From contig JBGSHJ010000086.1 of NCBI GenBank assembly GCA_041752315.1, positions 62,001 through 126,000 on the forward strand: a DNA stretch of 64,000 nt, in the 5' to 3' direction. This stretch comes from SYFY01 sp041752315. Lineage in GTDB: Bacteria > Pseudomonadota > Gammaproteobacteria > Pseudomonadales > Azotimanducaceae. The translations under genes and the position numbers were made by a program. How positions within the stretch are numbered: the first letter of the stretch is position 1; the number at the start of each line of letters is the position of its first letter. The notes below the pieces were generated by a model. The model saw only the letters and a program-made list of their open reading frames with translations, ran no database searches and was not told the origin of the DNA. This document shows positions 9,133 to 17,891 of this stretch, in pieces.

Positions 9133-9541
9133 CACTCCCCAGGTCATCCGCGTTCTGGCCTTCGACTTCGGTCTCAAGACCATCGGTGTAGCCACGGGAC
9201 AGTCCATCACGGCGACCGCGTCACCCCTTGCCTCCATCTCCGCCCGAAACGGCAAGCCCGACTGGCCGGAAGTGGCCGAACTGATCAGCCAATGGCAGAT
9301 CAATCAGCTGATTGTCGGCTTGCCTCTCAACATGGATGACAGCGAGAGTGCCATGTCGGCTGCAGCCCGACGATTCGGGGTCGAACTCAGGCGTCGTTTT
9401 GGCATGGACGTGCAAATGGTCGATGAGCGTTTGACGAGCCGATCAACACGCGAGTACACAAAGGGCAATCACGCAGCGAGCCACGGGATGGCCGCCGTCC
9501 TGATCGCTGAATCCTGGCTGCGGGAGATCAACCCAAAATAG
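9125..9541 (+). CDS. ruvX: RuvX/YqgF family putative Holliday junction resolvase
   Basis: An RNase H-fold protein of 138 residues, of the family implicated in 16S rRNA 5'-end processing and proposed as a Holliday junction resolvase. It has LAFDFGLKTIGVATGQ with the first catalytic Asp, LIVGLPLNM and VDERLTSR with its acidic residue. The last motif reads SHGMAAVLIAESWL, where relatives have an Asp (E. coli VDSASAVIILESYF): His120 stands at that position. The ATG at 9125 overlaps the yqgE stop by eight bases and gives the family length. It is convergent with pilU, with 17 bases between. Confidence 0.93.
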   Translation: MPDTPQVIRVLAFDFGLKTIGVATGQSITATASPLASISARNGKPDWPEVAELISQWQINQLIVGLPLNMDDSESAMSAAARRFGVELRRRFGMDVQMVDERLTSRSTREYTKGNHAASHGMAAVLIAESWLREINPK

Positions 9542-9558
9542 CCTGCAGCGATCTTGCC

Positions 9559-10704
9559 CTACCTTCGATAGTTCAGCTGGTTTGTCACCGGCTCGGCTTC
9601 CAGTCGAAGGCCTTCGACGGCTGCAAGCGGATTAGGGCTGGCATCAGCGCCCAGCTTGATCATGAGACGCAGATCGTTGGGTGAGTCGGCATGCTGCAGG
9701 GCCGCCTCATAGGTGATTTCTCCCTGGGAGTAGAGCTCATACAACGCATGATCAAATGTCTGCATTCCCTGTTCGCGCGACTTGGTCATCAATGCCTTGA
9801 TCAGATGTACTTCGGCCTTGCGAATATGGTCCGCCGCCAGTGGAGTATTGACAAGAACTTCGATCGCCGCACGTCGTCCCTGTCCGTCCACCGTTGGAAT
9901 CAGCTGCTGAGCAACCATCGCCCTGAGGTTCAGTGACAAATCCATCCACACTTGCGAATGCCGATCGCTGGGGAAGAAGTGGATGATCCGATCGAGTGCC
10001 TGGTTCGCATTGTTGGCATGCAGCGTACACAGGCAAAGGTGACCAGTCTCGGCAAAGGTCAGCGCGTACTCCATGGTTTCCCGTGTGCGTACTTCACCGA
10101 TCATGATCACGTCCGGTGCCTGGCGGAGGACATTTTTCAGTGCAACCTCGAACGAGTCCGTATCCACACCGACTTCTCGTTGGGTGACCACACATCCCAT
10201 GTGCTGATGAATGAACTCGATCGGGTCTTCAATGCTGACAATGTGTCCTGTGGAGTTTTCGTTCCGGTGGCCGATCATCGCAGCGAGCGAGGTTGACTTG
10301 CCGGTACCGGTGGCACCGACAAAGATGATCAGACCACGTTTGGTCATGGCCAGATCCTTGATGATTGGCGGCAAGCCCAGGTCATCCACTTTCGGAATGT
10401 TGACCTCGATGCGTCGAAGTACCATGCCAACGAGATTCCGCTGGTAAAAAGCACTGACCCGAAAGCGGCCCACGCCGGATGTATTGATCGCAAAGTTGCA
10501 TTCGTGCGTCGCTTGAAACACCTCCTGCTGATCGCGGTTCATCACGCCATAAACCAGATCTCGAGCCTGCTCCGGTGCCAGGGGGTTGCGGCCGACAGCA
10601 TGCAGCACGCCATTCACCTTGATCATGGGCGGCTTGCCTGCCGTGATAAAAAGATCCGAGGCGCCTTTTTCTACAACCAGCTTCAGCAGTTTGTCGAATT
10701 CCAC
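9559..10704 (-). CDS. pilU: PilU, PilT-dependent retraction ATPase
   Basis: A hexameric GspE-family ATPase that assists PilT in retracting type IV pili, 381 residues. Walker A is GATGTGKST, followed by ISIEDPIEFIHQH and the Walker B region DVIMIGEVRTRETM; FAETGHLCLCTLHANNANQALDRI is characteristic of PilU. The start is GTG at 10704: its first base is the last base of the pilT TAG stop, and the residues that follow (VEFDKLLKLVV) match the PilU N-terminus. A start further upstream inside pilT is therefore not used. Expressed after pilT in a two-gene operon. Confidence 0.95.
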   Translation of the reverse strand: MEFDKLLKLVVEKGASDLFITAGKPPMIKVNGVLHAVGRNPLAPEQARDLVYGVMNRDQQEVFQATHECNFAINTSGVGRFRVSAFYQRNLVGMVLRRIEVNIPKVDDLGLPPIIKDLAMTKRGLIIFVGATGTGKSTSLAAMIGHRNENSTGHIVSIEDPIEFIHQHMGCVVTQREVGVDTDSFEVALKNVLRQAPDVIMIGEVRTRETMEYALTFAETGHLCLCTLHANNANQALDRIIHFFPSDRHSQVWMDLSLNLRAMVAQQLIPTVDGQGRRAAIEVLVNTPLAADHIRKAEVHLIKALMTKSREQGMQTFDHALYELYSQGEITYEAALQHADSPNDLRLMIKLGADASPNPLAAVEGLRLEAEPVTNQLNYRR

Positions 10705-11738
10705 TAAAACAGCTCCGGGTTCTTGGCTTTCTCGCGAGCAATCTCGCGAGTGATGATTCGCTTCGCAACAAGCTCCTGCAGGCACTGGTCCAGTGTCTGC
10801 ATGCCTGCTGCATGGCCGGTCTGGATGGCCGAGTACATTTGTGCAACCTTGTTTTCCCGAATCAGGTTCCTGATTGCAGGTACTCCGATCATGATCTCAT
10901 GTGCAGCAACGCGGCCGCCGGTGGCGCGTTTCAGCAATGTCTGTGAGATAACAGCCTGCAGTGATTCCGAAAGCTGGGAACGGACCATGTCTTTCTCCGC
11001 AGCGGGAAACACGTCGATGATTCGATCGACCGTCTTGGCTGCGGAGGTGGTGTGCAGCGTTCCGAAGACAAGGTGCCCGGTCTCGGCGGCGGTCAGCGCC
11101 AGCCGAATGGTTTCCAGGTCACGCATTTCGCCAACAAGAATGATGTCAGGGTCTTCCCGAAGCGCCGAACGCAGTGCTTCGTTGAAGCCATGGGTGTCCC
11201 GGTGTACTTCACGCTGGTTCACCAGGCACTTTTTACTCTCGTGCACAAATTCTATCGGGTCTTCGATCGTCAGAATGTGGTCGTAGCGACTGTCGTTGAC
11301 AAAGTCCACCATTGCAGCGAGTGTCGTACTCTTGCCTGAGCCGGTTGGTCCGGTAACCAGCACCAGGCCTCGTGGCACCATCGAAACGTCCTTGAACACC
11401 TGGCCCATGCCAAGGTCTTCCATGCTCAGAACTTTCGACGGAATCGTGCGGAACACCGCACCGGCACCCCGATTCTGATTGAAGGCATTGACACGGAACC
11501 GGGCAACCCCGGGGACTTCGAACGAGAAGTCAGTCTCCAGGAACTCTTCGAAGTCCTTTCGCTGCTTGTCATTCATGATCTCGTAGATGAGGCCATGCAC
11601 TTCACGATGCTCGAGAGGCGGCAGATTGATCCGACGTACATCGCCGTCGACTCGAATCATGGGTGGCAGCCCGGCGGACAAGTGCAGGTCCGAGGCGCCT
11701 TGTTTGGCGCTGAAGGCGAGTAGTTCCGTTATATCCAT
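10704..11738 (-). CDS. pilT: PilT, twitching motility retraction ATPase
   Basis: The main motor for type IV pilus disassembly, 344 residues, acting at the cytoplasmic face of the pilus machine. It has the N-terminal PAS-like ASDLHLSAGLPPMIRVDGDV, Walker A GPTGSGKST, Asp box TIEDPIEFVH, Walker B DIILVGEMRD, His box TLHTTSAAKTVDRII and the PilT-specific AIRNLIRE. The ATG at 11738 matches the family start. Together with the Pil-Chp genes at 1-6553 this gives the retraction side of a twitching system; the extension ATPase and pilin genes are not in this window. It is divergent from yggS across 186 bases. Confidence 0.97.
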   Translation of the reverse strand: MDITELLAFSAKQGASDLHLSAGLPPMIRVDGDVRRINLPPLEHREVHGLIYEIMNDKQRKDFEEFLETDFSFEVPGVARFRVNAFNQNRGAGAVFRTIPSKVLSMEDLGMGQVFKDVSMVPRGLVLVTGPTGSGKSTTLAAMVDFVNDSRYDHILTIEDPIEFVHESKKCLVNQREVHRDTHGFNEALRSALREDPDIILVGEMRDLETIRLALTAAETGHLVFGTLHTTSAAKTVDRIIDVFPAAEKDMVRSQLSESLQAVISQTLLKRATGGRVAAHEIMIGVPAIRNLIRENKVAQMYSAIQTGHAAGMQTLDQCLQELVAKRIITREIAREKAKNPELF

Positions 11739-11924
11739 GCGCGATCCCTGTCGGTGGCCGGATGCCTGGCCCAGCGGAAATGAGGTGTTTGCCGATCCCG
11801 CTGGACAGGCGACCCAAGCTGAATTTCACAGGTATAGTATTATTTCAACCCGGCCAGCACCATGACGCACCCGACGCCCCAGGCCCGGGAGCATCAGATT
11901 TGCGAAGCAGTACACACCTGAATC

Positions 11925-12635
11925 ATGTCGTCAGCTACCCCGTCAATACAAACAAGCGTCACCTCTGTCACCAACCGGGTCCGCGCTGCCGCCATAGCTG
12001 CGGCTCGTTCGCCAGATTCTGTCAGGTTGATTGCTGTCAGCAAAACCCAGAGCGCGCAGTCCATCGCCGCGGCGTACGCCTGCGGTGTCTCGGATTTTGG
12101 CGAAAACTACCTGCAGGAAGCACTGTCCAAAATCAGGGAGCTGGCGACATTACCGCTTACCTGGCATTTCATTGGTCGATTGCAGACCAACAAGACCCGT
12201 GATGTCGCCGGTCACTTCAACTGGGTGCACACAGTGGATCGTTCAACAATCGCGCGTCGACTGAACGAACAGGTGCCAGCAGGTCGCGTGCTGGAGATAT
12301 GCGTTCAGCTCAATGTGGATAGAGATCCGGGAAAGGGTGGACTTGCAATCGAAAATCAGGAGGCCATCGATGAACTGGTGCGGTTCATTCAACCGCTTGA
12401 CCGGTTGCGCCTGCGGGGCCTGATGACAATCCTCGACGAGGAAACACCTCCATCGGTCGGTTATGCCCGACTGGCGGCCGAATTCAGGCGACTGACCCCC
12501 TTTGCAGGGCGGAACTGGGACACACTTTCAATGGGCATGAGTGGGGACTTTGAAGCGGCCATCGCGGCTGGGGCGACTCATGTAAGAATTGGGCAGGCGG
12601 TCTTCGGCCGCCGTCTGCCAAACATCGGAGAATGA
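11925..12635 (+). CDS. yggS: YggS family PLP homeostasis protein
   Basis: A fold-type III pyridoxal-phosphate-binding protein (PLPBP), 236 residues, that buffers PLP and affects amino acid balance rather than catalysing a known reaction. The PLP lysine lies in LIAVSKTQ (about residue 38). Further family motifs are FGENYLQEALSK, WHFIGRLQTNK, MSMGMSGDFEAAI and VRIGQAVFG. It opens a tightly coupled plus-strand operon; its stop overlaps the proC ATG as ATGA. yggS-proC-yggT is a standard gammaproteobacterial arrangement. Confidence 0.95.
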   Translation: MSSATPSIQTSVTSVTNRVRAAAIAAARSPDSVRLIAVSKTQSAQSIAAAYACGVSDFGENYLQEALSKIRELATLPLTWHFIGRLQTNKTRDVAGHFNWVHTVDRSTIARRLNEQVPAGRVLEICVQLNVDRDPGKGGLAIENQEAIDELVRFIQPLDRLRLRGLMTILDEETPPSVGYARLAAEFRRLTPFAGRNWDTLSMGMSGDFEAAIAAGATHVRIGQAVFGRRLPNIGE

Positions 12636-13462
12636 CCCTGAACAACGACAGCGCACTGCACGGCAAGATCATTACCTGCATCGGTGCCGGAAACATGGCC
12701 TTCAGTCTGATCAACGGCTTGTTGGGAGCCGGCCATTCACTAGGAGGGCTTCGCGCTGCAGATGTTCTGCCCACACAGCTTGAACGCTACGCACCGCTCG
12801 GTATCACCACCTACTCTGACAACGCGCAGGCCATAAGCCAGGCCGACATCGTCGTCCTCGCCGTCAAGCCACAGGTTTTGCAGTCGGTGCTCGCAGCGTT
12901 GCCCCTCACCCGCCATCAACTTCTGATATCCATCGCTGCGGGGATTCCTGTCCGGACTCTCGAAGCCAACGCCCCTCCACATCAATCCGTAGTGCGATGC
13001 ATGCCAAACACACCCGCGCTGGTTGGTGCCGGAATTTCCGCCCTGTACGCCAATGAGTCGGTGTCGGCAGATCACCGCACGCAGGTCGAAACACTGCTGC
13101 AAAGTGTCGGCAAGGTGATCTGGGTTGAAGCCGAGAGCGAACTGGATGCTGTGACCGCTGTATCCGGAAGCGGCCCGGCATATTTTTTCTATCTGATGGA
13201 GGCGATGGTCCGCGCCGGGATGGAACTTGGACTGAGCCGGGAGGCCGCCACCCTTCTGACCACCGAGACAGCCTTCGGATCGGCGCTGCTGGCACGCGAG
13301 TCCGCGCAGGATCCGGCAACCCTGCGCACAAACGTCACATCACCTGGAGGGACTACGGAACGGGCGCTTGCGATCATGAATGAAGCCGGAGTCGCGGATG
13401 TTATAGTGCGCGCTCTGCACGGTGCCGCTGGGCGCTCCGCCGAACTCGCGAAGGAATTCTGA
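12632..13462 (+). CDS. proC: Pyrroline-5-carboxylate reductase
   Basis: This enzyme reduces 1-pyrroline-5-carboxylate to proline with NAD(P)H, the last step of proline synthesis; 276 residues. The N-terminal Rossmann motif is CIGAGNMAFSLINGL, followed by VVLAVKPQVL, VVRCMPNTPALVGAG and the C-terminal dimerisation segment with VSGSGPAYFF and TSPGGTTERAL. The ATG at 12632 overlaps the yggS stop; yggT follows after five bases. Confidence 0.97.
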   Translation: MTLNNDSALHGKIITCIGAGNMAFSLINGLLGAGHSLGGLRAADVLPTQLERYAPLGITTYSDNAQAISQADIVVLAVKPQVLQSVLAALPLTRHQLLISIAAGIPVRTLEANAPPHQSVVRCMPNTPALVGAGISALYANESVSADHRTQVETLLQSVGKVIWVEAESELDAVTAVSGSGPAYFFYLMEAMVRAGMELGLSREAATLLTTETAFGSALLARESAQDPATLRTNVTSPGGTTERALAIMNEAGVADVIVRALHGAAGRSAELAKEF

Positions 13463-13467
13463 CCCCG

Positions 13468-14022
13468 ATGGCCAATGCACTCCGATACCTGATCGAGGTA
13501 GTCGTTAGCCTGGCGACCTTCCTGTTCATCGCAAGATTTCTCATCCAGGCCTGCCGAGTGGATTTCTACAATCCGCTTTCTCAGGGCATCGTGCGATTGA
13601 CTGATCCGATACTGAAACCGGCACGCCTCGTTATCCCTGGCTACCGCAATCTGGATATCGCAGCCTTCCTGGCAGCAGTCATTGTTCAGTTGGTCGGATT
13701 GATGATCCTGAGTGGGCAGGGATTGAGCGGATTTGGACTGCTGTTCGGCTTTGCGACGTTGCAGATAGTCCTGCTGATTCTGAAGGTCCTGCGCTGGAGC
13801 ATCATCATCATGGCGATCTTCAGTTTCATCGCGCCTGGAAACCCACATCCTGCATTGCGTTTGCTCGAACAACTGGTGGAGCCCGTCCTGGCACCGGCGA
13901 GACGGTTGTTGCCACCCATGGGCGGCCTGGATCTGTCGCCGATCATCGTCATCGTCATCATCGCCATGCTGGAGATGATCCTTCCGGATCTGTACGGTCG
14001 GTTTGTGGGGTTGTTTGGTTGA
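13468..14022 (+). CDS. yggT: YggT family inner-membrane protein
   Basis: A 184-residue membrane protein with two YGGT repeats, each with paired hydrophobic segments (about 10-28 and 60-95 in the first half; 105-125 and 155-178 in the second) and the conserved DPILKPARLVIP and PVLAPARRLLPPMGGLDLSPI signatures. The family is of unclear function and has been tied to osmotic stress and to membrane or cell-division phenotypes. Its TGA stop overlaps the TTG start of metX. Confidence 0.92.
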   Translation: MANALRYLIEVVVSLATFLFIARFLIQACRVDFYNPLSQGIVRLTDPILKPARLVIPGYRNLDIAAFLAAVIVQLVGLMILSGQGLSGFGLLFGFATLQIVLLILKVLRWSIIIMAIFSFIAPGNPHPALRLLEQLVEPVLAPARRLLPPMGGLDLSPIIVIVIIAMLEMILPDLYGRFVGLFG

Positions 14023-15179
14023 AGGACAGGGCTTTCGAAGGCAGCGATCTCGGTGTCATCACGCCACGCACTTTCTGTCACCAGGCGCCGTTTTTGCTGC
14101 GCAGTGGCGCGAGACTGCCTGGATTCGAGCTGGTTTACGAAACCTATGGCGAACTGAACGCCCAGCGCTCGAACGCCGTGCTCATCTGTCACGCATTGTC
14201 CGGTCATCACCATGCGGCCGGATATCATTCCAGGGAAGATGACAAGCCGGGATGGTGGAATAACTGCATTGGCCCGGGCAAGGCGATCGATACCACTCGA
14301 TTTTTTGTGATCGCTCCCAACAATCTCGGTGGCTGCCACGGCAGTACCGGGCCGTGTTCCGCACGCCCGGACGGAATTGGCAACTGGGGTCCGGACTTCC
14401 CGACAGTTACTGTAGAGGACTGGGTACGCAGCCAGGCACTGCTCGCGGATCATCTCGGGATCAGACAATTTGCAGCCGTCATCGGCGGCAGTCTGGGTGG
14501 CATGCAGGCCATGCAATGGAGCATCGATTTCCCGGACCGCGTGCGCGCTGCCATCATGATCGCCAGTGCGGCAAAGCTGACTGCGCAGAATATCGCCTTC
14601 AACGAAATTGCCCGCCATGCGATTACCAGTGACCCCCACTTTGCCGCTGGTCGCTATCGTGCGACGGGGGAAAATCCGGATGTCGGACTGGCGCTCGCTC
14701 GCATGATCGGTCACGTGACCTACCTGTCTGCATCAGGTATGGGGCAACGCTTTGGTCGTCAACTGAAATCCGGTGATCTTGCCCTGGGACAGGACGTGGA
14801 ATTCCAGGTACAGAGTTATCTTCGTTATCAAGGCCAGACCTTTTCCCGACAGTTTGATGCCAATACCTACATTCTGATGACACGCGCCCTTGATCTGTTC
14901 GATCCGGCAGCCGCCTATGGCGATGATCTGGTTGAGGCACTGTCCCGCGCGCAGGCCAGGTTTCTGGTGGTTTCATTCAGCAGTGACTGGCGATTTTCCG
15001 CTGAGAGATCAGCGGAGATCGTTCATGCCCTGATTCGGGCGAAGAAGAACGTTGTCAGTTCGGTCATAGAATCCGAACACGGGCACGACTCCTTCCTCTT
15101 GCCCCTGCCCCGGTATCTGGCCGTGCTGGGCACCTACCTCCGACAGTTGCACGAAACCCTGGATGAGCATGCGACCTGA
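14019..15179 (+). CDS. metX: MetX-type homoserine O-acyltransferase
   Basis: An alpha/beta-hydrolase acyltransferase that activates homoserine for methionine synthesis, 386 residues. The nucleophile Ser is in GGSLGGMQAMQWS, the catalytic Asp in SFSSDWRF and the His in ESEHGHDSFLL. The N-terminal NAVLICHALSGHHHAAG is typical. In Pseudomonas-type metX-metW pairs many such enzymes use succinyl-CoA rather than acetyl-CoA; the acyl donor here cannot be decided by eye. The start is TTG at 14019, overlapping the yggT stop as TTGA; it gives the N-terminus RAFEGSDLGVITPR expected for the family. It overlaps metW by about ten bases. Confidence 0.93.
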   Translation: MKDRAFEGSDLGVITPRTFCHQAPFLLRSGARLPGFELVYETYGELNAQRSNAVLICHALSGHHHAAGYHSREDDKPGWWNNCIGPGKAIDTTRFFVIAPNNLGGCHGSTGPCSARPDGIGNWGPDFPTVTVEDWVRSQALLADHLGIRQFAAVIGGSLGGMQAMQWSIDFPDRVRAAIMIASAAKLTAQNIAFNEIARHAITSDPHFAAGRYRATGENPDVGLALARMIGHVTYLSASGMGQRFGRQLKSGDLALGQDVEFQVQSYLRYQGQTFSRQFDANTYILMTRALDLFDPAAAYGDDLVEALSRAQARFLVVSFSSDWRFSAERSAEIVHALIRAKKNVVSSVIESEHGHDSFLLPLPRYLAVLGTYLRQLHETLDEHAT

Positions 15180-15765
15180 CCTTTCCATCATCGCCGAACT
15201 GATCAATCCGTCCGCCAGGGTGCTGGATCTCGGCTGTGGTGAAGGTGATCTCCTCTCGTTTCTGCAAAAGCACAAAGGTGTCAACGGTTATGGCCTGGAC
15301 GTTGATCCGGCCAACATAACCACGTGTATCGCCAAAGGTGTCAATGTCATCGAGCATGACCTGGACGCTGGTTTGCAGGATTTTGCCGACAATGCCTTTG
15401 ATATGGTGGTGATGACGGAGACCTTGCAATCCGTGCGTTATCCTGACCTCCTGTTGAAGGAGATGCTGCGCATCGGCAAGGAGTGCATCGTCACCTTCCC
15501 CAACTTTGCCCACTGGCGGTGCCGATTGCATCTGGGTCTTCTGGGCCAGATGCCCGTCGTTCAACACCTGCCCAACAGCTGGTTTGATACGCCCAACATC
15601 CGTCTCTGCACATTCGATGACTTCGAACGTTTGTGCCGCGAACATCGATATCGCATCATCCAGCGTTTTGTAGTCGGGCCGGACTACCATCAGCAGTTCC
15701 TGGCAAACCAGCTACCCAATCTGTTTGGCACCATCGCTTTCTACCGTCTGGGGCGCAGCTCATGA
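15169..15765 (+). CDS. metW: MetW, methionine biosynthesis methyltransferase-like protein
   Basis: A class I SAM-methyltransferase-fold protein that partners MetX; in pseudomonads it is needed for homoserine acyltransferase activity. About 198 residues. The SAM motif is VLDLGCGEGDLLSFL, followed by YGLDVD, DMVVMTETLQSVRYP, TFPNFAHWRCR and the MetW-specific SWFDTPNIRLCTFDDFE. ATG at 15169 fits homologues; an in-frame ATG at 15163 is possible. It overlaps metX, and its stop overlaps the next gene as ATGA. Confidence 0.94.
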   Translation: MRPDLSIIAELINPSARVLDLGCGEGDLLSFLQKHKGVNGYGLDVDPANITTCIAKGVNVIEHDLDAGLQDFADNAFDMVVMTETLQSVRYPDLLLKEMLRIGKECIVTFPNFAHWRCRLHLGLLGQMPVVQHLPNSWFDTPNIRLCTFDDFERLCREHRYRIIQRFVVGPDYHQQFLANQLPNLFGTIAFYRLGRSS

Positions 15766-16190
15766 CAAAATGGTGCACGCTGTTTGCTCTGGTCATTGTG
15801 CTTCCGCATCTACAGGCGGAACAGAAGGTCGTGTTCGACGATGTCGAAATACACTACATCGTTTTGCCAACAACAAGCCTGCAGGCAGAGATTGCCGAGC
15901 AGTACCGGCTGGAAAGGGCGCCACGCAGGGGTTTCGTGAATATCTCGATCCTCCCTACGCAAGAGCCTTTCGAAGCCTTGTCTGGTGTCGTTGAAGTCAA
16001 CGTAAAGAACCTGTTGGGACAAGTACACCGCCTTGAGGTGCGCGAGATCAACGAACCGCCTGCGCGCTACTACCTCGGGACATTCGACTACTCGGATGAA
16101 GAGACCATGCGCATGACGATCAGTGTCACTTTGCCTGATGGGCGGACGCACCGCTTCGAGCATAGTCAGAAGATGTACAAAGAAGAATGA
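15762..16190 (+). CDS. DUF4426 family exported protein
   Basis: A 142-residue protein beginning with a likely signal peptide (MTKWCTLFALVIVLPHLQA, cleavage near residue 18), so it is probably periplasmic. The mature part contains the family pattern FDDVEIHYIVLPTTSLQ, NISILP and YYLGTFDYSDEETMRMTI. DUF4426 proteins sit between metW and rdgB in Pseudomonas and relatives; no function is established. The ATG overlaps the metW stop, and its own TGA overlaps the rdgB ATG. Confidence 0.88.
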   Translation: MTKWCTLFALVIVLPHLQAEQKVVFDDVEIHYIVLPTTSLQAEIAEQYRLERAPRRGFVNISILPTQEPFEALSGVVEVNVKNLLGQVHRLEVREINEPPARYYLGTFDYSDEETMRMTISVTLPDGRTHRFEHSQKMYKEE

Positions 16191-16774
16191 AACGGCGTGT
16201 CGTTCTCGCCACTCGCAACGACGGCAAGGTACGAGAAATGCAGGCGCTGCTTGCCACGCTGGATTGGGAGTTGATCAGTCAGTCCTCACTGAACATTCCG
16301 TCAACACCTGAAGTCGGGGCGACCTTTGTTGAAAATGCTCTCGGCAAAGCGCGCCATGTCGCAACAGTCACCGGGTTGCCAGCCCTTGCAGATGACTCGG
16401 GATTGGTCGTCGAGGCTCTTCTGGGGGCGCCGGGAATCTATTCGGCGCGATACGCAGGTCCCATCGCCACCGACCAGGAAAACAACAAAAAACTGCTTGC
16501 CGACATGCGAGGTATGGGAAATCGGCGAGCACACTTCCACTGTGCCCTGGTTTTTTTCGAGCACGCCGCCCATCCTGCTCCCGCCGTTGCCTGCGGGCGC
16601 TGGTCTGGTCGGATTGCCGAGTCCGCATCGGGCAATCACGGGTTTGGTTACGATCCGCTGTTCGTCCCGGATGGAGGAGTACTGACTGCCGCCGAACTGG
16701 CTCCTCACATCAAGAACGTGGTCAGTCACCGAGGGCTTGCGGCAAGAATACTGCTCTCGATGCTTGGCTCGTGA
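16187..16774 (+). CDS. rdgB: RdgB/HAM1 dITP/XTP pyrophosphatase
   Basis: A 195-residue nucleotide-pool sanitising enzyme that hydrolyses dITP, XTP and ITP to monophosphates, keeping deaminated purines out of DNA. The substrate-binding TRNDGKVREMQ loop is at the N-terminus, followed by FVENALGKARH, the catalytic LADDSGLVVEAL, GAPGIYSARYAG and the C-terminal GFGYDPLFVPDG with VVSHRGLA. Its start overlaps the DUF4426 stop (ATGA) and its stop overlaps the hemW GTG. Confidence 0.96.
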   Translation: MKRRVVLATRNDGKVREMQALLATLDWELISQSSLNIPSTPEVGATFVENALGKARHVATVTGLPALADDSGLVVEALLGAPGIYSARYAGPIATDQENNKKLLADMRGMGNRRAHFHCALVFFEHAAHPAPAVACGRWSGRIAESASGNHGFGYDPLFVPDGGVLTAAELAPHIKNVVSHRGLAARILLSMLGS

Positions 16775-17877
16775 TCACACCCCCCCTGGGCGTCTATGTT
16801 CACTTTCCATGGTGTGTAAAAAAATGCCCGTACTGCGACTTCAATTCGCACCCGCTGAAAGGCGAGCTGCCCACGGCTGACTACCTTGAGGCCTTGAAGG
16901 CTGATCTGGGTGAGTGGTCTCCCACTCTGGAACAGCGGCAGATTCATTCCGTTTTCCTAGGCGGCGGAACGCCAAGCCTGTTTCCACCCAGCGTGTTCGA
17001 TGAGTTGTTGATCTCACTCGGTCGCCCCTCGGTGGAAGTGACCATGGAAGTGAATCCCGGTACCGCCGAATTTCACAGCTTCCCGGCCTATCGCGAAGCC
17101 GGCATCAACAGACTGTCCTTTGGTGCACAGTCATTCAACGACCAGAAGCTGGCTGCGCTGGGTCGCATCCACAGCGCCGAAGAAATCCACTCTGCGTTTG
17201 CGCTGGCCCGTCGTGCCGGTTTTGGGAATGTGAATCTGGACATCATGTATGGTTTGCCCAACCAGTCCGTCCCCGAAGCTCTTGGTGACCTCGAAACGGC
17301 GCTGGCACTTGGTCCGGAACACCTGAGCTGGTATGAACTCACCCTGGAGCCGAAGACCGAATTCCATCGTCGACCACCTCCGCTGCCACACGAGGAGACC
17401 ATGCTGGCCATGGAGCTTGAGGGTCATGCCTTGCTGCGCAAGGCAGGATTCGAGCGGTACGAAGTATCGGCCTGGGCCAAACCAGGTTTCCAGTGTCGCC
17501 ACAATCTCAACTACTGGCAGTACGGCGACTATCTCGGGATCGGTGCCGGCGCACATGGGAAGGTAACGAATGGTGTCAGCATCATCCGGACGCGCAAAGC
17601 CGCGCAACCCCGCATCTATCTTGATCGACCACAACAATTCGAGTCGACCGAAGTGACGCCCGCCACGCGCCGCGGCGAGTTTCTGTTGAACGTACTGCGT
17701 TTGCCTGACGGAGTTCCGTGGCGCGCCTTTGAAGAAGGGACCGGGCTGACGCGTGAACGGGAACTCGAGCCGGCCTGGCAGGACTGGGTCCAGAAAGGTC
17801 TGCTGCGAGACGATCGCATTGCCACCACTGCACTCGGCTACCGTTACATCGATACGATCCTGCAGTCGTTCTTGTGA
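16771..17877 (+). CDS. hemW: HemW-type radical SAM heme chaperone
   Basis: A 368-residue radical SAM protein. The cluster-binding motif is CVKKCPYCDFNSH: the CxxxCxxC cysteines are present but the fourth cysteine of true coproporphyrinogen dehydrogenases (HemN) is absent, which marks HemW, a heme-trafficking protein. Other motifs are FLGGGTPSLF, VTMEVNPGT, INRLSFGAQSFN and GLPNQSV. The start is GTG at 16771, overlapping rdgB as GTGA. It ends the yggS operon and is convergent with trmB, 14 bases apart. Confidence 0.94.
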   Translation: MITPPLGVYVHFPWCVKKCPYCDFNSHPLKGELPTADYLEALKADLGEWSPTLEQRQIHSVFLGGGTPSLFPPSVFDELLISLGRPSVEVTMEVNPGTAEFHSFPAYREAGINRLSFGAQSFNDQKLAALGRIHSAEEIHSAFALARRAGFGNVNLDIMYGLPNQSVPEALGDLETALALGPEHLSWYELTLEPKTEFHRRPPPLPHEETMLAMELEGHALLRKAGFERYEVSAWAKPGFQCRHNLNYWQYGDYLGIGAGAHGKVTNGVSIIRTRKAAQPRIYLDRPQQFESTEVTPATRRGEFLLNVLRLPDGVPWRAFEEGTGLTRERELEPAWQDWVQKGLLRDDRIATTALGYRYIDTILQSFL

Positions 17878-17891
17878 CCAGTTGCCGACGA

